Origin: JAWVFM01 sp963823245
GTDB lineage: Bacteria; Actinomycetota; Thermoleophilia; Solirubrobacterales; 70-9
Length of the DNA: 64,000 nucleotides
NCBI GenBank assembly: GCA_963823245.1
Contig: CAWGKQ010000008.1
Span: forward strand, 248,001 to 312,000
Reading direction: 5' to 3'
Shown: positions 7,311 to 14,774 of the stretch, piece by piece
How the letters are laid out: each line of letters opens with the position of its first letter
How positions within the stretch are numbered: position 1 is the stretch's first letter
The notes under the pieces: model-generated
Database searches by the model: none
The model's input: the letters and a program-made list of their open reading frames with translations, nothing else
Told to the model about the DNA's origin: nothing
Made by a program: the position numbers and the translations under genes

Positions 7311-9952
7311 GCAGCGTCAATCCGTTCCCCAGCTACATTCAGCTGCCGACCCGGGTCCCGCAGGCTGTCTGGTATCTCAGCCGCGCCGTCTCGGTGCTCG
7401 GCGCGCTCGGCCTTAGCGCGCTGCTCATCGCCGACCCGCCGGCCGGCCTCAAGGTCTGGTGGTCGGTGATGGTGCCCTTGCTGCCCTTGCTGTGGTTCGT
7501 CGCACCGGGGCTGTGGCGCAACGTCTGTCCGCTGGCCGCCACCAACCAGGCGCCGCGCCTGTTCGACTTCACGCGCGGGCTGACCGCCCCGGGGTGGTTT
7601 CGCGACTACGCCCCAGTCGCCGGGATCGTGCTCTTCATCGCCGCGGTGAGCTCGCGACCGCTCCTGTTCAACACCTCCGGGCCCTGGACAGCGGCACTCA
7701 TTCTCGCCGCGCTGGCTGGGGCGCTTCTCGGAGGCGTGCTGCTGAAGGGCAAGAGCGGCTGGTGCTCCTCGATCTGCCCACTCTTGCCGGTGCAACGCAT
7801 CTACGGACAGACCCCGTTCGTCACGGTCCCGAATGCGCACTGTCAGCCGTGCGTCGCGTGCACCAAGAACTGCTACGACTTCAACCCGCGCGTCGCCTAC
7901 CTCGCCGACCTCGCCGACGACGACCGTCATTTCACTGGTTACCGGCTCTTCTTCGTCGGCGCCTTGCCCGGCCTCGTAGTCGCATACTTCACCCTGCCCG
8001 CGGGGCTGTCCACCGCGGCGGTCTACGGCCGCTTCGCGCTCGCCGTCGGCGCCAGCGCCGGCTCGTTCTTTCTCCTCCACAGCATCGTGCGCGTGTCGCC
8101 GAACAAGCTCACGTCGCTGTACGGAGCGGTCGCCCTGAACCTCTTCTACTGGTGGGCATCGCCGGTACTCGCCGATGCACTGCTCGGCGACGGCGACCAT
8201 CCCGCTATCTGGGCGCTACGCGCGGTGGTGCTTTCGCTCAGCATCGCTTGGCTCGCGCGGACCTGGCGCAAGGAGGGTGTCTTCGTCGACACCCTCGCCG
8301 AGCAGATCCAGGCCAGCGATACGACCACGCGTCTTGGCAGCGATGCGCTGGCTGCGATCCGTAAGGCCCAGACCGGCACGACCGAGGTCACGATCGAGCC
8401 GACGGGCGTGCGCGTACGGCTGAAGCTCGGCCAGTCGCTGCTCGAAGTGGCCGAAGCCTCCGACCAGCAGATCGAGGCGGGCTGTCGGATGGGCGTGTGC
8501 GGCTCGGACCCGATCTCCGTGATCGAGGGCATGGAGAACCTGAGCCCGCCGACCGCAGACGAGGAGGCGACCCTGACACGCCTCGGCCTCGCGCCCAACA
8601 CGCGGATGGCGTGCTGCGCCAAGGTGCGGGGGCCGCTCACCGTTCGCCTCGCGCCGGACCGCAAGCAGTCGGTCGCGGTCGAGCCCGTCGAGGGGTTCGC
8701 GTTCGACCCCGCGGTGAGCCGCGTGGTGATCATCGGCAACGGGATCGCCGGCCTGACCGCGGCCGAGCACCTGCGCCGACTCCACCCGGAGTGTTCGATC
8801 GACATCGTGGCGAGCGAGCCCCATCCGCTGTACAACCGAATGGGCATCACACGGCTCATCTACGGCCGCTCGGCGATGACGGGGCTGTACCTGCTCCCCG
8901 ATGCTTGGGACGAGGAAAACCGCGTCACGACGTGGCTCAACACGCAGGTTGTGGCGATCGACCGCGAAGGGCGGGCAGTGACGCTGGGTACGGGAGAGGC
9001 GCTCGAATATGAGCGGCTCGTGCTAGCCACCGGTTCGGGGGCGTTCGTGCCCCCGATCGAGGGCTATGGGCTGCCGGGAACCTGCATCCTGCGCACGGCC
9101 GACGACGCGCTCTCGATCCGCAGCTTCGCCCAGGACCACGGTGCCCGCGCCGCGGTGGTCGCTGGCGGGGGCCCGCTGGGGCTCGAGGCGGCATTCGCGC
9201 TGGGCAAGTTCGGCCTCGACGTGACTGTGCTGGAGCGCGGCGAGTCGCTGATGCACCGCCGCCTCGACCTGCGTGCGGCACAGCTGCTTCAGTCCTACCT
9301 CGAGGGACTCGGACTGACAATCCTGCTCGGTGCCGAGGCGAGTCGGGTAGAAGGCGCCCGGCGGCTCGAGCAAGTGGTGCTCGCCGACGGACGCTCGCTC
9401 ACCGCCGACCTCTTGCTGATCGCCACCGGCATCACCCCGGCGACTGAGCTGGCCGCCGACGCCGGCCTCGAGGTCGACCGCGGCGTGGTCGTCGACAACG
9501 CTCTTCGCACCAGCGATCCGGCGATATTCGCGGTCGGCGACGTCGCCCAGCACCGCGACCGCGTGTTCGGCCTGTGGCCCGCCAGCGTGGACCAAGCCCG
9601 GGTGGCGGCGGAGAACGTCGCAGGCGGCGAGCGCGCCTATGAGGGCACCGTTCCAGTGACGATCCTGAAGGTGGTCGGCATCGACCTGCTGTCGTGCGGG
9701 CGCTTCGAGGCCGAGCACGATGACGAGGAGCTAATCGTCCATGAGGACGGTGAGCGCAACGCCTACATCAAGTTGCTCGTCAGCGATCGCCGATTGGCCG
9801 GCGCGATCCTGCTCGGCCATCCCCGCGCCGGCAGCGCGGTGAGCGACGCCGTGGTTTCGCGTCGCGACGTCGGCGACGTGCTCGATCGCCTGCGAGCCGG
9901 CGATCTCGACTGCCTGGACCCCGCCGCGGCCGTGGCGGGAGCCTCACCCTAG
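7307..9952 (+). CDS. Membrane 4Fe-4S / ferredoxin / FAD-NAD(P) oxidoreductase fusion
   Basis: 881 residues, no frameshift. Residues 20-320 hold about eight membrane segments. Between them are CSSIC (153-157) and a classical four-cysteine [4Fe-4S] motif at C179, C182, C185 and C189 (CQPCVACTKNC), as in NapH/CcoG-like membrane ferredoxins. Residues 360-450 form a [2Fe-2S] ferredoxin-like domain with C393, C398 and C436; the third usual ligand is Asp (CGSDP). Residues 470-860 are a pyridine-nucleotide-disulfide oxidoreductase of the NirB/rubredoxin-reductase type: GNGIAGLTAAEHL for FAD, AVVAGGGPLGLEAAFALG for NAD(P)H, and FAVGDVAQ. The layout suggests electron flow from NAD(P)H through FAD and Fe-S centres to the membrane, or the reverse. 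The overlapping cNMP-binding gene implies cyclic-nucleotide control. Acceptor unknown. Confidence 0.85.
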   Translation: MSSVNPFPSYIQLPTRVPQAVWYLSRAVSVLGALGLSALLIADPPAGLKVWWSVMVPLLPLLWFVAPGLWRNVCPLAATNQAPRLFDFTRGLTAPGWFRDYAPVAGIVLFIAAVSSRPLLFNTSGPWTAALILAALAGALLGGVLLKGKSGWCSSICPLLPVQRIYGQTPFVTVPNAHCQPCVACTKNCYDFNPRVAYLADLADDDRHFTGYRLFFVGALPGLVVAYFTLPAGLSTAAVYGRFALAVGASAGSFFLLHSIVRVSPNKLTSLYGAVALNLFYWWASPVLADALLGDGDHPAIWALRAVVLSLSIAWLARTWRKEGVFVDTLAEQIQASDTTTRLGSDALAAIRKAQTGTTEVTIEPTGVRVRLKLGQSLLEVAEASDQQIEAGCRMGVCGSDPISVIEGMENLSPPTADEEATLTRLGLAPNTRMACCAKVRGPLTVRLAPDRKQSVAVEPVEGFAFDPAVSRVVIIGNGIAGLTAAEHLRRLHPECSIDIVASEPHPLYNRMGITRLIYGRSAMTGLYLLPDAWDEENRVTTWLNTQVVAIDREGRAVTLGTGEALEYERLVLATGSGAFVPPIEGYGLPGTCILRTADDALSIRSFAQDHGARAAVVAGGGPLGLEAAFALGKFGLDVTVLERGESLMHRRLDLRAAQLLQSYLEGLGLTILLGAEASRVEGARRLEQVVLADGRSLTADLLLIATGITPATELAADAGLEVDRGVVVDNALRTSDPAIFAVGDVAQHRDRVFGLWPASVDQARVAAENVAGGERAYEGTVPVTILKVVGIDLLSCGRFEAEHDDEELIVHEDGERNAYIKLLVSDRRLAGAILLGHPRAGSAVSDAVVSRRDVGDVLDRLRAGDLDCLDPAAAVAGASP

Positions 9953-9979
9953 CGACGGGTCCGAAGCGCTCGGACGTCC

Positions 9980-10394
9980 TCAGAGGACTCGGCTTTCATC
10001 GCTCGACAGTCCGGCGGCTTCGAGGGCCTCGCTGCGAGTGCGGTACTCCTTCACGCGCCAGATTCTCTTCTCTTTGAAGCTGATCAAGCGAAAGAGCCTG
10101 TCCTCAACCCAGGCTCCGGCATCGCTCCCCTTCAGACCGCGTCCCGCGACGCGTTCGGCCGTCACGACGCGCGCCCCAGCGTCGATGATCTCGTCTGCCT
10201 CAACCCGAAACTCCGAGTAGAGGTTGGACAAGGTCTCGAAACCGCGTTATCTCGTCGAAGCCACTGAACCTGCCCGATCCGGCAACCAGTTCAAGTTCGA
10301 TGTCCGGATGCCAGATCTCGGCGAGGACCGCCCAGTCTCTAGAGCTGCGCGCGGCGACGTCTCGCCGCACGAGCTCCACGTTCTCCTGCGACAT
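9980..10394 (-). pseudogene. SnoaL/NTF2-like protein (unit d), frameshifted
   Basis: Begins MSQENVELVRRDVAARSSRD at ATG 10394, three bases after the stop of unit e. Reads IWHPDIELELVAGSGRFSG and FDEITRFRDLVQ, then shifts frame near 10228 and continues MSNLYSEFRVEADEIIDAGA to SEALEAAGLSSDESRVL. The C-terminus is longer than usual by seven residues and lacks the LRE-type end. It is the last unit of the g-f-e-d set, so no downstream gene needs that end. One inserted or missing base would restore a protein of about 137 residues. Confidence 0.75.
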
Positions 10395-10397
10395 CGC

Positions 10398-10796
10398 CTA
10401 CTCCCGTCGCCCGGCGGCTTCGAGGGCCGCCGCTGGCTCCGAGAAGAGGCGCGCGTAGAAGATCTTGCCGCGCCGCACCCTCGTGAAGATGCCGAGCGGG
10501 ACGTTGAGGTCGACGCCGCTCGCCCGCCCGCGAGCCCGGAACCGGCCAATGCCGACGACCTGTTCTCCAGGGTCTCGGGTCTCGTCGATCTCGAACCGCA
10601 CGCCTTCCCAGTCCTCCGCCAACTCGCTGAGAAACCGCTCCATCCCCTCATGGCCCCAATACGCCTCGCCCTCCAACTGAGCGCGCAAGGAGTAGAACTC
10701 CGCCTCCTCGTCCCACAGGGCCATCCAGGATTCGCGGTCGCCGCGACTCCACGCGTCGACGGCCGCGAGTGCGATCTCCACGTTCTCCTGCGACAT
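10398..10796 (-). CDS. SnoaL/NTF2-like protein (unit e)
   Basis: 132 residues: MSQENVEIALAAVDAWSRGD at the start, FEIDETRDPGEQVVGIGRF in the middle and AAALEAAGRRE at the end. NTF2-like fold; a tryptophan-rich first helix pair and a GRASGVDLNVPLGIF strand would line the pocket. It is almost identical to unit i (12876-13274), differing at about nine residues, so the two arose by recent duplication. It starts three bases after the stop of unit f and ends three bases before the start of unit d. Function unknown. Confidence 0.88.
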   Translation of the reverse strand: MSQENVEIALAAVDAWSRGDRESWMALWDEEAEFYSLRAQLEGEAYWGHEGMERFLSELAEDWEGVRFEIDETRDPGEQVVGIGRFRARGRASGVDLNVPLGIFTRVRRGKIFYARLFSEPAAALEAAGRRE

Positions 10797-10799
10797 CGC

Positions 10800-11198
10800 C
10801 TACTCCCGCAGCCCGGCGGCTTCGAGGGCTTGGCCGCGGTGCGGAAATGTCTCCACTCGGACGATTTCGCCATCCCGCAGCGTGACCGCCTGCCACCACG
10901 CTCCCTCCACCGCCACCGTTTCGCTCCCGCGAGGGCGGCCTTGTTGAAGGATTCCGACCACCACCTTGTCGCCAGGGCCGTCCAAGATCTCGGTGGCGCT
11001 GATCGTCATGCCTTCGAAGGACGCGACCCAGTTCTTGACGAACTGCACGGCAGCTTCCCCGCGGTAGGTACCCGCATCGGGCATTTCCGGGCTGGTTACG
11101 AACTCGAAGTCGTCGGGAAAGTCGTTCAACGGGCTGAAGTCCCCGCGGCCGAACTGCTCGTAGGCCAGGCGGACGATCTCAACGTTCTCCTGCGACAT
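10800..11198 (-). CDS. SnoaL/NTF2-like protein (unit f)
   Basis: 132 residues: MSQENVEIVRLAYEQFGRGD, then FEFVTSPEMPDAGTYRGEAA, VVVGILQQGRPRG and a last strand ending RGQALEAAGLRE. NTF2-like fold, clearly different from its neighbours in the middle while sharing both ends with them. The stop codon TAG, GCG and the next ATG follow directly. GGGAG, formed by the last Arg and Glu codons, lies six bases before the next start codon and can serve as its ribosome binding site. Confidence 0.88.
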   Translation of the reverse strand: MSQENVEIVRLAYEQFGRGDFSPLNDFPDDFEFVTSPEMPDAGTYRGEAAVQFVKNWVASFEGMTISATEILDGPGDKVVVGILQQGRPRGSETVAVEGAWWQAVTLRDGEIVRVETFPHRGQALEAAGLRE

Positions 11199-11201
11199 CG
11201 C

Positions 11202-11607
11202 CTACTCCGAAAGCGCGACGGCTTCGAGGGCCTGCGCGTGGTCGAAGAAGAACTCGATCTTGGTGATCTGTCCATCTCGGACGGTGTAAATGGCGGTCAG
11301 GCTGGAGCGCAGGTCGATACCGCTGGCCTGGCCCCTGCCTCCCCAGTCGGCCCGAGCCACGACCCGGTCGCCCACGGGGAAGATTTCCCTGATCTCCGAC
11401 AGACTGGCGCCCCCCTCCCAGCCCTGGTCGATCTCGGCGAGAAAGCGTCTGAACTCCTCGCGACCGCGAAACGGCTTTGCCTCGGGGAAGCGGGACGAAT
11501 CGGGGTGGACCTCGACGTCTTCTGCCATGAATGTCGAGATACGCGTCGGGAGCGGTGCGGAGGGCCTCAATGCCCGACCTGACCACCTCCACGTTCTCCT
11601 CCGACAT
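11202..11607 (-). CDS. SnoaL/NTF2-like protein (unit g), one frameshift
   Basis: First unit of the g-f-e-d set. Starts MSEENVEVVRSGIEALRTAP at ATG 11607 directly after the conserved start module. A one-base shift near 11530 (around YLDIHG/FMAEDVEVHPD) moves it into the frame that carries FRGREEFRRFLAEIDQGWEG, VVARADWGGRGQASGIDLRS and the end AQALEAVALSE. The span is 406 bases, one more than a multiple of three, as expected for a single indel. The corrected protein has about 134 residues and the NTF2-like fold. Function unknown. Confidence 0.78.
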
Positions 11608-11630
11608 CGCCCGCGCAGTATCTCGCGCCC
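11608..11630 (-). promoter_or_regulatory. Conserved start module of unit g
   Basis: On the minus strand CGAGATACTGCGCGGGCG immediately precedes ATG 11607. It would drive the four-gene set g-f-e-d as a leaderless transcript. It has the same sequence as the modules at 6526 and 42484. Confidence 0.6.
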
Positions 11631-11694
11631 CGAGGGGAGGCCACGGCTGCCCGAGGCGAATACTTCGGGAGATGTCACAGAACGCCATCGAAGA

Positions 11695-11967
11695 ATGAGG
11701 CGCCCGCCCGGCCTGGTCGGGACATTGGCCCTCCTCAGTCACGGCGGCAAGCTGCACATCGCCGATCCCAAGCGTCTTGACTGGCACCATGGGAGAGTCG
11801 GGACCTACTGCGGCCGTGAGTGGCCACTTCCCGAGCACGCGCACACCTGGGCCGAGGTGGTGGACGAGGCCGAGGTCTGCAAGATCTGCCTGCGGTCATC
11901 TCAGGCGGCGGAGTTCCTCGCGCGCGAGAAGCACAAGCACTTTTGGCAGCGCTTTCGGAGCCACTGA
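11695..11967 (+). CDS. Small CxxC protein (hypothetical)
   Basis: 90 residues from ATG 11695. The part that looks conserved is HIADPKRLDWHHGRVGTYCG, REWPLPEHAHTWAEV and VCKICLRSS: one cysteine, then a CxxC pair, with several histidines, which suggests metal binding. It starts about 90 bases from the unit g promoter and is divergent from it. The ORF is longer upstream, but the region before 11695 is the antisense of unit g. I do not recognise the family. Cargo of the first element. Confidence 0.55.
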   Translation: MRRPPGLVGTLALLSHGGKLHIADPKRLDWHHGRVGTYCGREWPLPEHAHTWAEVVDEAEVCKICLRSSQAAEFLAREKHKHFWQRFRSH

Positions 11968-12262
11968 CAGCCCCACTCCGGCCAGAACTTCAGGGCTGAT
12001 CTAAGCGGACGCGCCACGGGGGGAGCTATTTCCACACGCGCGTAGTGGGTCGCATGACATCGACGGCGCGGGATCGACCCGCCCTGACGCCCTTCACGTT
12101 CGTGCCGCCGGGCAGAGAAGTGATGCAGTTGCTCCAGATCCTGCGTGCCCCTGAGTACCTGACCGCAGGCTTTCCGCAGTCGGTTCGCGGCGAATCGCGG
12201 ATGAACCGCGGGGCGGCCGTGCTCGATCATCTGACCTCGGTGAACGTCAGCGTGAAGACGGC

Positions 12263-12433
12263 ATGTTCTGCCCAAACTGCCATCGACCGGTGGCCGCGCA
12301 GAAGACAGGCCACGGCGTGCGCAATCCGGCGGCGACCCTTACCGCCATGAGCCATGGCGTTTCCTTCACGAGGGTCGAGGGGTGGCGCTGCCCATTCTGC
12401 GGTGGCGCGACCCGTCCGGGGCAAGCAGACTAG
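12263..12433 (+). CDS. Small double-CxxC protein (zinc-ribbon-like)
   Basis: 56 residues: MFCPNCHRPVAAQKTGHGVR near the start and VEGWRCPFCGGATRPGQAD at the end. The CPNC and CPFC knuckles, about 37 residues apart, are typical of a small two-knuckle zinc ribbon. The ATG at 12263 has GAAGA nearby but no strong ribosome binding site. An overlapping longer frame (12045-12350) has no such pattern and is not annotated. Located between the two SnoaL-like sets on the opposite strand. Function unknown. Confidence 0.6.
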   Translation: MFCPNCHRPVAAQKTGHGVRNPAATLTAMSHGVSFTRVEGWRCPFCGGATRPGQAD

Positions 12434-12470
12434 GGAGCGATCGGCGCCGGGCGCCGTGATCTCTTGCGGC

Positions 12471-12872
12471 CTACTCCCGAAGCCCGGCGGCTTCGAGGGC
12501 CTCCTGCCAACTGAGGAAGCCCTGGACTCGGATCACTTTCCCATCACGCACCACCGTGTGAGTCGCGAAGTCCTGGTCGAACTCAACCTGGCTGGCCTGG
12601 CCCCTCGCATGAACCCATCCCAACCAGACGACGGTGTCCCCAAGGTCACGAGTCTCGCTCTCTTCAAAGCGAAACTCCTCCCAGGTCTCCCAGATGGAAG
12701 CAAATGCTTGGCGAACCTCTTCATGGCCTTGGTAGACACTGCGCTCCACAGCGGCGGGACTGGCCGGAATCCATTCGAGATCAGGAGCAGCTTGGTCGAG
12801 CAGGCGGTCGATATCACGCCGGTTCCATCCCTCGATCCCCTGTCGGCAGATCTCCACGTTCTCCTGCGACAT
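12471..12872 (-). CDS. SnoaL/NTF2-like protein (unit h)
   Basis: 133 residues: MSQENVEICRQGIEGWNRRD at the start, FEESETRDLGDTVVWLGWVH in the middle and WQEALEAAGLRE at the end. NTF2-like fold. It is the last gene of the j-i-h set and starts three bases after the stop of unit i. Function unknown. Confidence 0.88.
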   Translation of the reverse strand: MSQENVEICRQGIEGWNRRDIDRLLDQAAPDLEWIPASPAAVERSVYQGHEEVRQAFASIWETWEEFRFEESETRDLGDTVVWLGWVHARGQASQVEFDQDFATHTVVRDGKVIRVQGFLSWQEALEAAGLRE

Positions 12873-12875
12873 CGC

Positions 12876-13274
12876 CTACTCCCGCAGCCCGGCGGCTTCG
12901 AGGGCCTCCGCAGGCTCCGAGAAGAGGTGCGCGTAGAAGATCTTGACGCACCGCACCCTCGTGAAGATGCCGAGGGGGACGTTGAGGTCGACGCCGCTCG
13001 CCCGCCCGCGAGCCCGGAACCGGCCAATGGCGATGACCTGTTCTCCAGGGTCTCGGGTCTCGTCGATCTCGAACCGCACGCCTTCCCAGTCCTCCGCCAA
13101 CTCGCTGAGAACCCGCTCCATCCCCTCATGGCCCCAATACGCCTCGCCCTCCAACTGAGCGCGCAAGGAGTAGAACTCCGCCTCCTCGTCCCACAGGGCC
13201 ATCCAGGATTCGCGGTCGCCGCGACTCCACGCGTCGACGGCCGCGAGTGCGATCTCCACGTTCTCCTGCGACAT
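12876..13274 (-). CDS. SnoaL/NTF2-like protein (unit i), near-copy of unit e
   Basis: 132 residues, about 93 percent identical to unit e (10398-10796). Differences include F/V in the GMER segment, VVG/VIA in the sixth strand, RRGK/RCVK near the end and AAALEAAGRRE/AEALEAAGLRE. The DNA identity runs through both constant ends. This is the clearest evidence that whole units are copied within the array. It starts three bases after the stop of unit j. Confidence 0.88.
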   Translation of the reverse strand: MSQENVEIALAAVDAWSRGDRESWMALWDEEAEFYSLRAQLEGEAYWGHEGMERVLSELAEDWEGVRFEIDETRDPGEQVIAIGRFRARGRASGVDLNVPLGIFTRVRCVKIFYAHLFSEPAEALEAAGLRE

Positions 13275-13277
13275 CGC

Positions 13278-13370
13278 CTACTCCGACAGCCCGGCGGCTT
13301 CGAGGGCTTCGGCGGCATCCAGGTAGGACCGGATGCGGACTGCCTTGCCGTTCCTAGCCGCACGTACGGA
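13278..13370 (-). pseudogene. SnoaL-like unit, C-terminal remnant (unit j)
   Basis: Only the last 29 or so codons remain (GKAVRIRSYLDAAEALEAAG then LSE and TAG). It ends with TAG-GCG-ATG into unit i. The 5' part, and so the promoter of this set, is lost. Confidence 0.7.
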
Positions 13371-13425
13371 TGCGGCCCACGGGAGCGACGTAGTGCAACT
13401 TTGTGGAGCATGCCCGGCTTCGGCT

Positions 13426-14079
13426 CTAGCCCGCCACGAACCGCTCGGGCGAAGCGGCGAACGCCTCAGCGCACCGCAGAGAGCAAAAGAAGTACTGAGT
13501 TCCAGCGTGGCGCAGTGAGCCCGCAGCGTCCCGCGGATCTACCGCCATCCGGCAGACGGGATCGATCGGCAGGCCGCTGTCGTCGGCCAATCCTCCGCGG
13601 GCGCGAAGCAGGAGGACAGGCTCGGAGATGTTCCGCAACATGACCCGGCCGTGTCCGGTGAGCGTCACGCGAGCGCGGCCTGCGGCTGCTTCAGCGGTTT
13701 CGCCCGTCAGCAAGACCTCATCGCCCGATGCCGCCGCTGCAACCCTGGCGGCCAAGTTGACGGTGGCGCCGAACCAATCGCCACTGCGCTCCTTGGCGGG
13801 GCCCGTGTGCATACCGACGCGTACGACCGGAAACCCGGCCCGGGAGCTGAACTCGTGAGCGATTCGTACCCCAAGCTCGATCGATCGGGCAGGGTCCAAA
13901 CAGCGGACCATCACGGCATCCCCGATGGTCTTGATTTCCTCGCCACCGTACTCGCCGAGCAGCTCCCGAACGGAGGAGAAGAACTCCTCGGCCAGATCGA
14001 CGGCCCGATCGTCACCGTGGACCTCAGTGAGGGCCGTGAAGCCCGACAGGTCCGCGAATATGAAGGTCGGGTCGGTCAG
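13426..14079 (-). CDS. Class III nucleotide cyclase domain fused to a YHS domain
   Basis: About 217 residues. Residues 1-150 are a class III adenylate/guanylate cyclase homology domain: FIFADLSGFTALTEVHGDD (metal Asp), EEIKTIGDAVMVR (second metal Asp) and GDWFGATVNLAARV (the catalytic Asn and Arg positions). Residues 168-217 are a YHS metal-binding domain: DPVCRMAVDP, YFFCSLRCAEAF. No ATG or GTG is available at the start; CTG 14079 is the most likely start. Alternatively the 5' end is truncated or shifted, since a TGA lies about 25 codons further upstream. YHS domains occur in heavy-metal transport and sensing proteins, so a metal-responsive cyclase is possible. A cNMP-binding protein lies 6 kb away in the same element. 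Confidence 0.75.
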   Translation of the reverse strand: MTDPTFIFADLSGFTALTEVHGDDRAVDLAEEFFSSVRELLGEYGGEEIKTIGDAVMVRCLDPARSIELGVRIAHEFSSRAGFPVVRVGMHTGPAKERSGDWFGATVNLAARVAAAASGDEVLLTGETAEAAAGRARVTLTGHGRVMLRNISEPVLLLRARGGLADDSGLPIDPVCRMAVDPRDAAGSLRHAGTQYFFCSLRCAEAFAASPERFVAG

Positions 14080-14160
14080 GGTCGTCGCTCCGGGAGTTGC
14101 GGGCCGCCCTACTCCGAGCTGGGATCGCGGGGGTCTCGCCGACAGCCCTTCAGGCCAGGG

Positions 14161-14436
14161 TCACCCGGCGGGACCCGGCGCTTCGTGGCTGAGCGCCTCA
14201 CGCCGTTCTCGGTACTCCTCCACCGAGATGTCGCCTTCGGCGAGCCGGCGCTCTAGCAACTCCCGAGCGTCCAAGGGGCGCCTCGATCCGCCCTCGCCGA
14301 GGCTTCGAACGAGCCACACCACGCCGACGATGACGAGACCCCAAAACAAGGCCATCCCCACCACCATCAGGACCCACGATCCCGCGCTCCAGCCGTCCAT
14401 GTGCATCGAGAAATCGGCAACGGTAGAGACCATCAT
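14161..14436 (-). CDS. SHOCT-domain small membrane protein
   Basis: 91 residues: one or two membrane segments (WVLMVVGMALFWGLVIVGVV, then WLVRSL) followed by a C-terminal SHOCT helix pair (DARELLERRLAEGDISVEEY). SHOCT proteins of this kind are often found beside copper or other metal handling genes, which fits the YHS-cyclase gene 82 bases downstream on the same strand. The start could also be the internal ATG before HMDGW. Function unknown. Confidence 0.8.
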   Translation of the reverse strand: MMVSTVADFSMHMDGWSAGSWVLMVVGMALFWGLVIVGVVWLVRSLGEGGSRRPLDARELLERRLAEGDISVEEYRERREALSHEAPGPAG

Positions 14437-14639
14437 TCAGGACGAGCCTACGGCCGCGGCTTGGCCCCGGCAACCGGGATTCTCCCCAGTCGTCTATCGG
14501 TGGGAACCGCTGACCGACGGTGCGGCCGGCGCGTGAAGACGCGACGGGTCGGGGTGCTGCGGCCGAAGCGATAGCGAGCTAGATGCGCTCCGCAGCGAGC
14601 ACGAGCATTCAGCTCCATCGGCGAGCAGGGAAACAACTA

Positions 14640-14756
14640 CAGCGAAGACCCCGCGATCTCCGCTGACCGCGGAGCTGGTGCTCGGGCTCCACGTCGACCT
14701 CCCCCGAGCTAACAAGCCCTTGCGCGCGCGGATCATCTTCACGTCTCCTGCGACAT
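14640..14756 (-). pseudogene. SnoaL-like unit, N-terminal remnant with start module
   Basis: GATACTGGGCGGGCG precedes ATG 14756, then MSQE and, after a one-base loss, VKMIRAQGLVSSGEVDVEPE with no further family similarity. The start module directly follows the end of unit k (14775), so a new promoter and unit once began here. Confidence 0.6.
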
Positions 14757-14774
14757 CGCCCGCCCAGTATCTCC

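Noticed and set aside
10224..11582. 452-residue open frame on the plus strand through the SnoaL-like array
   Set aside because: It is the antisense of units d to g. The repeated HVLLRHRLL segments are the reverse of the constant unit junctions, not a repeat protein.
12354..13643. 429-residue open frame on the plus strand
   Set aside because: Antisense of units h, i, j and part of the cyclase gene, with the same junction-derived repeats.
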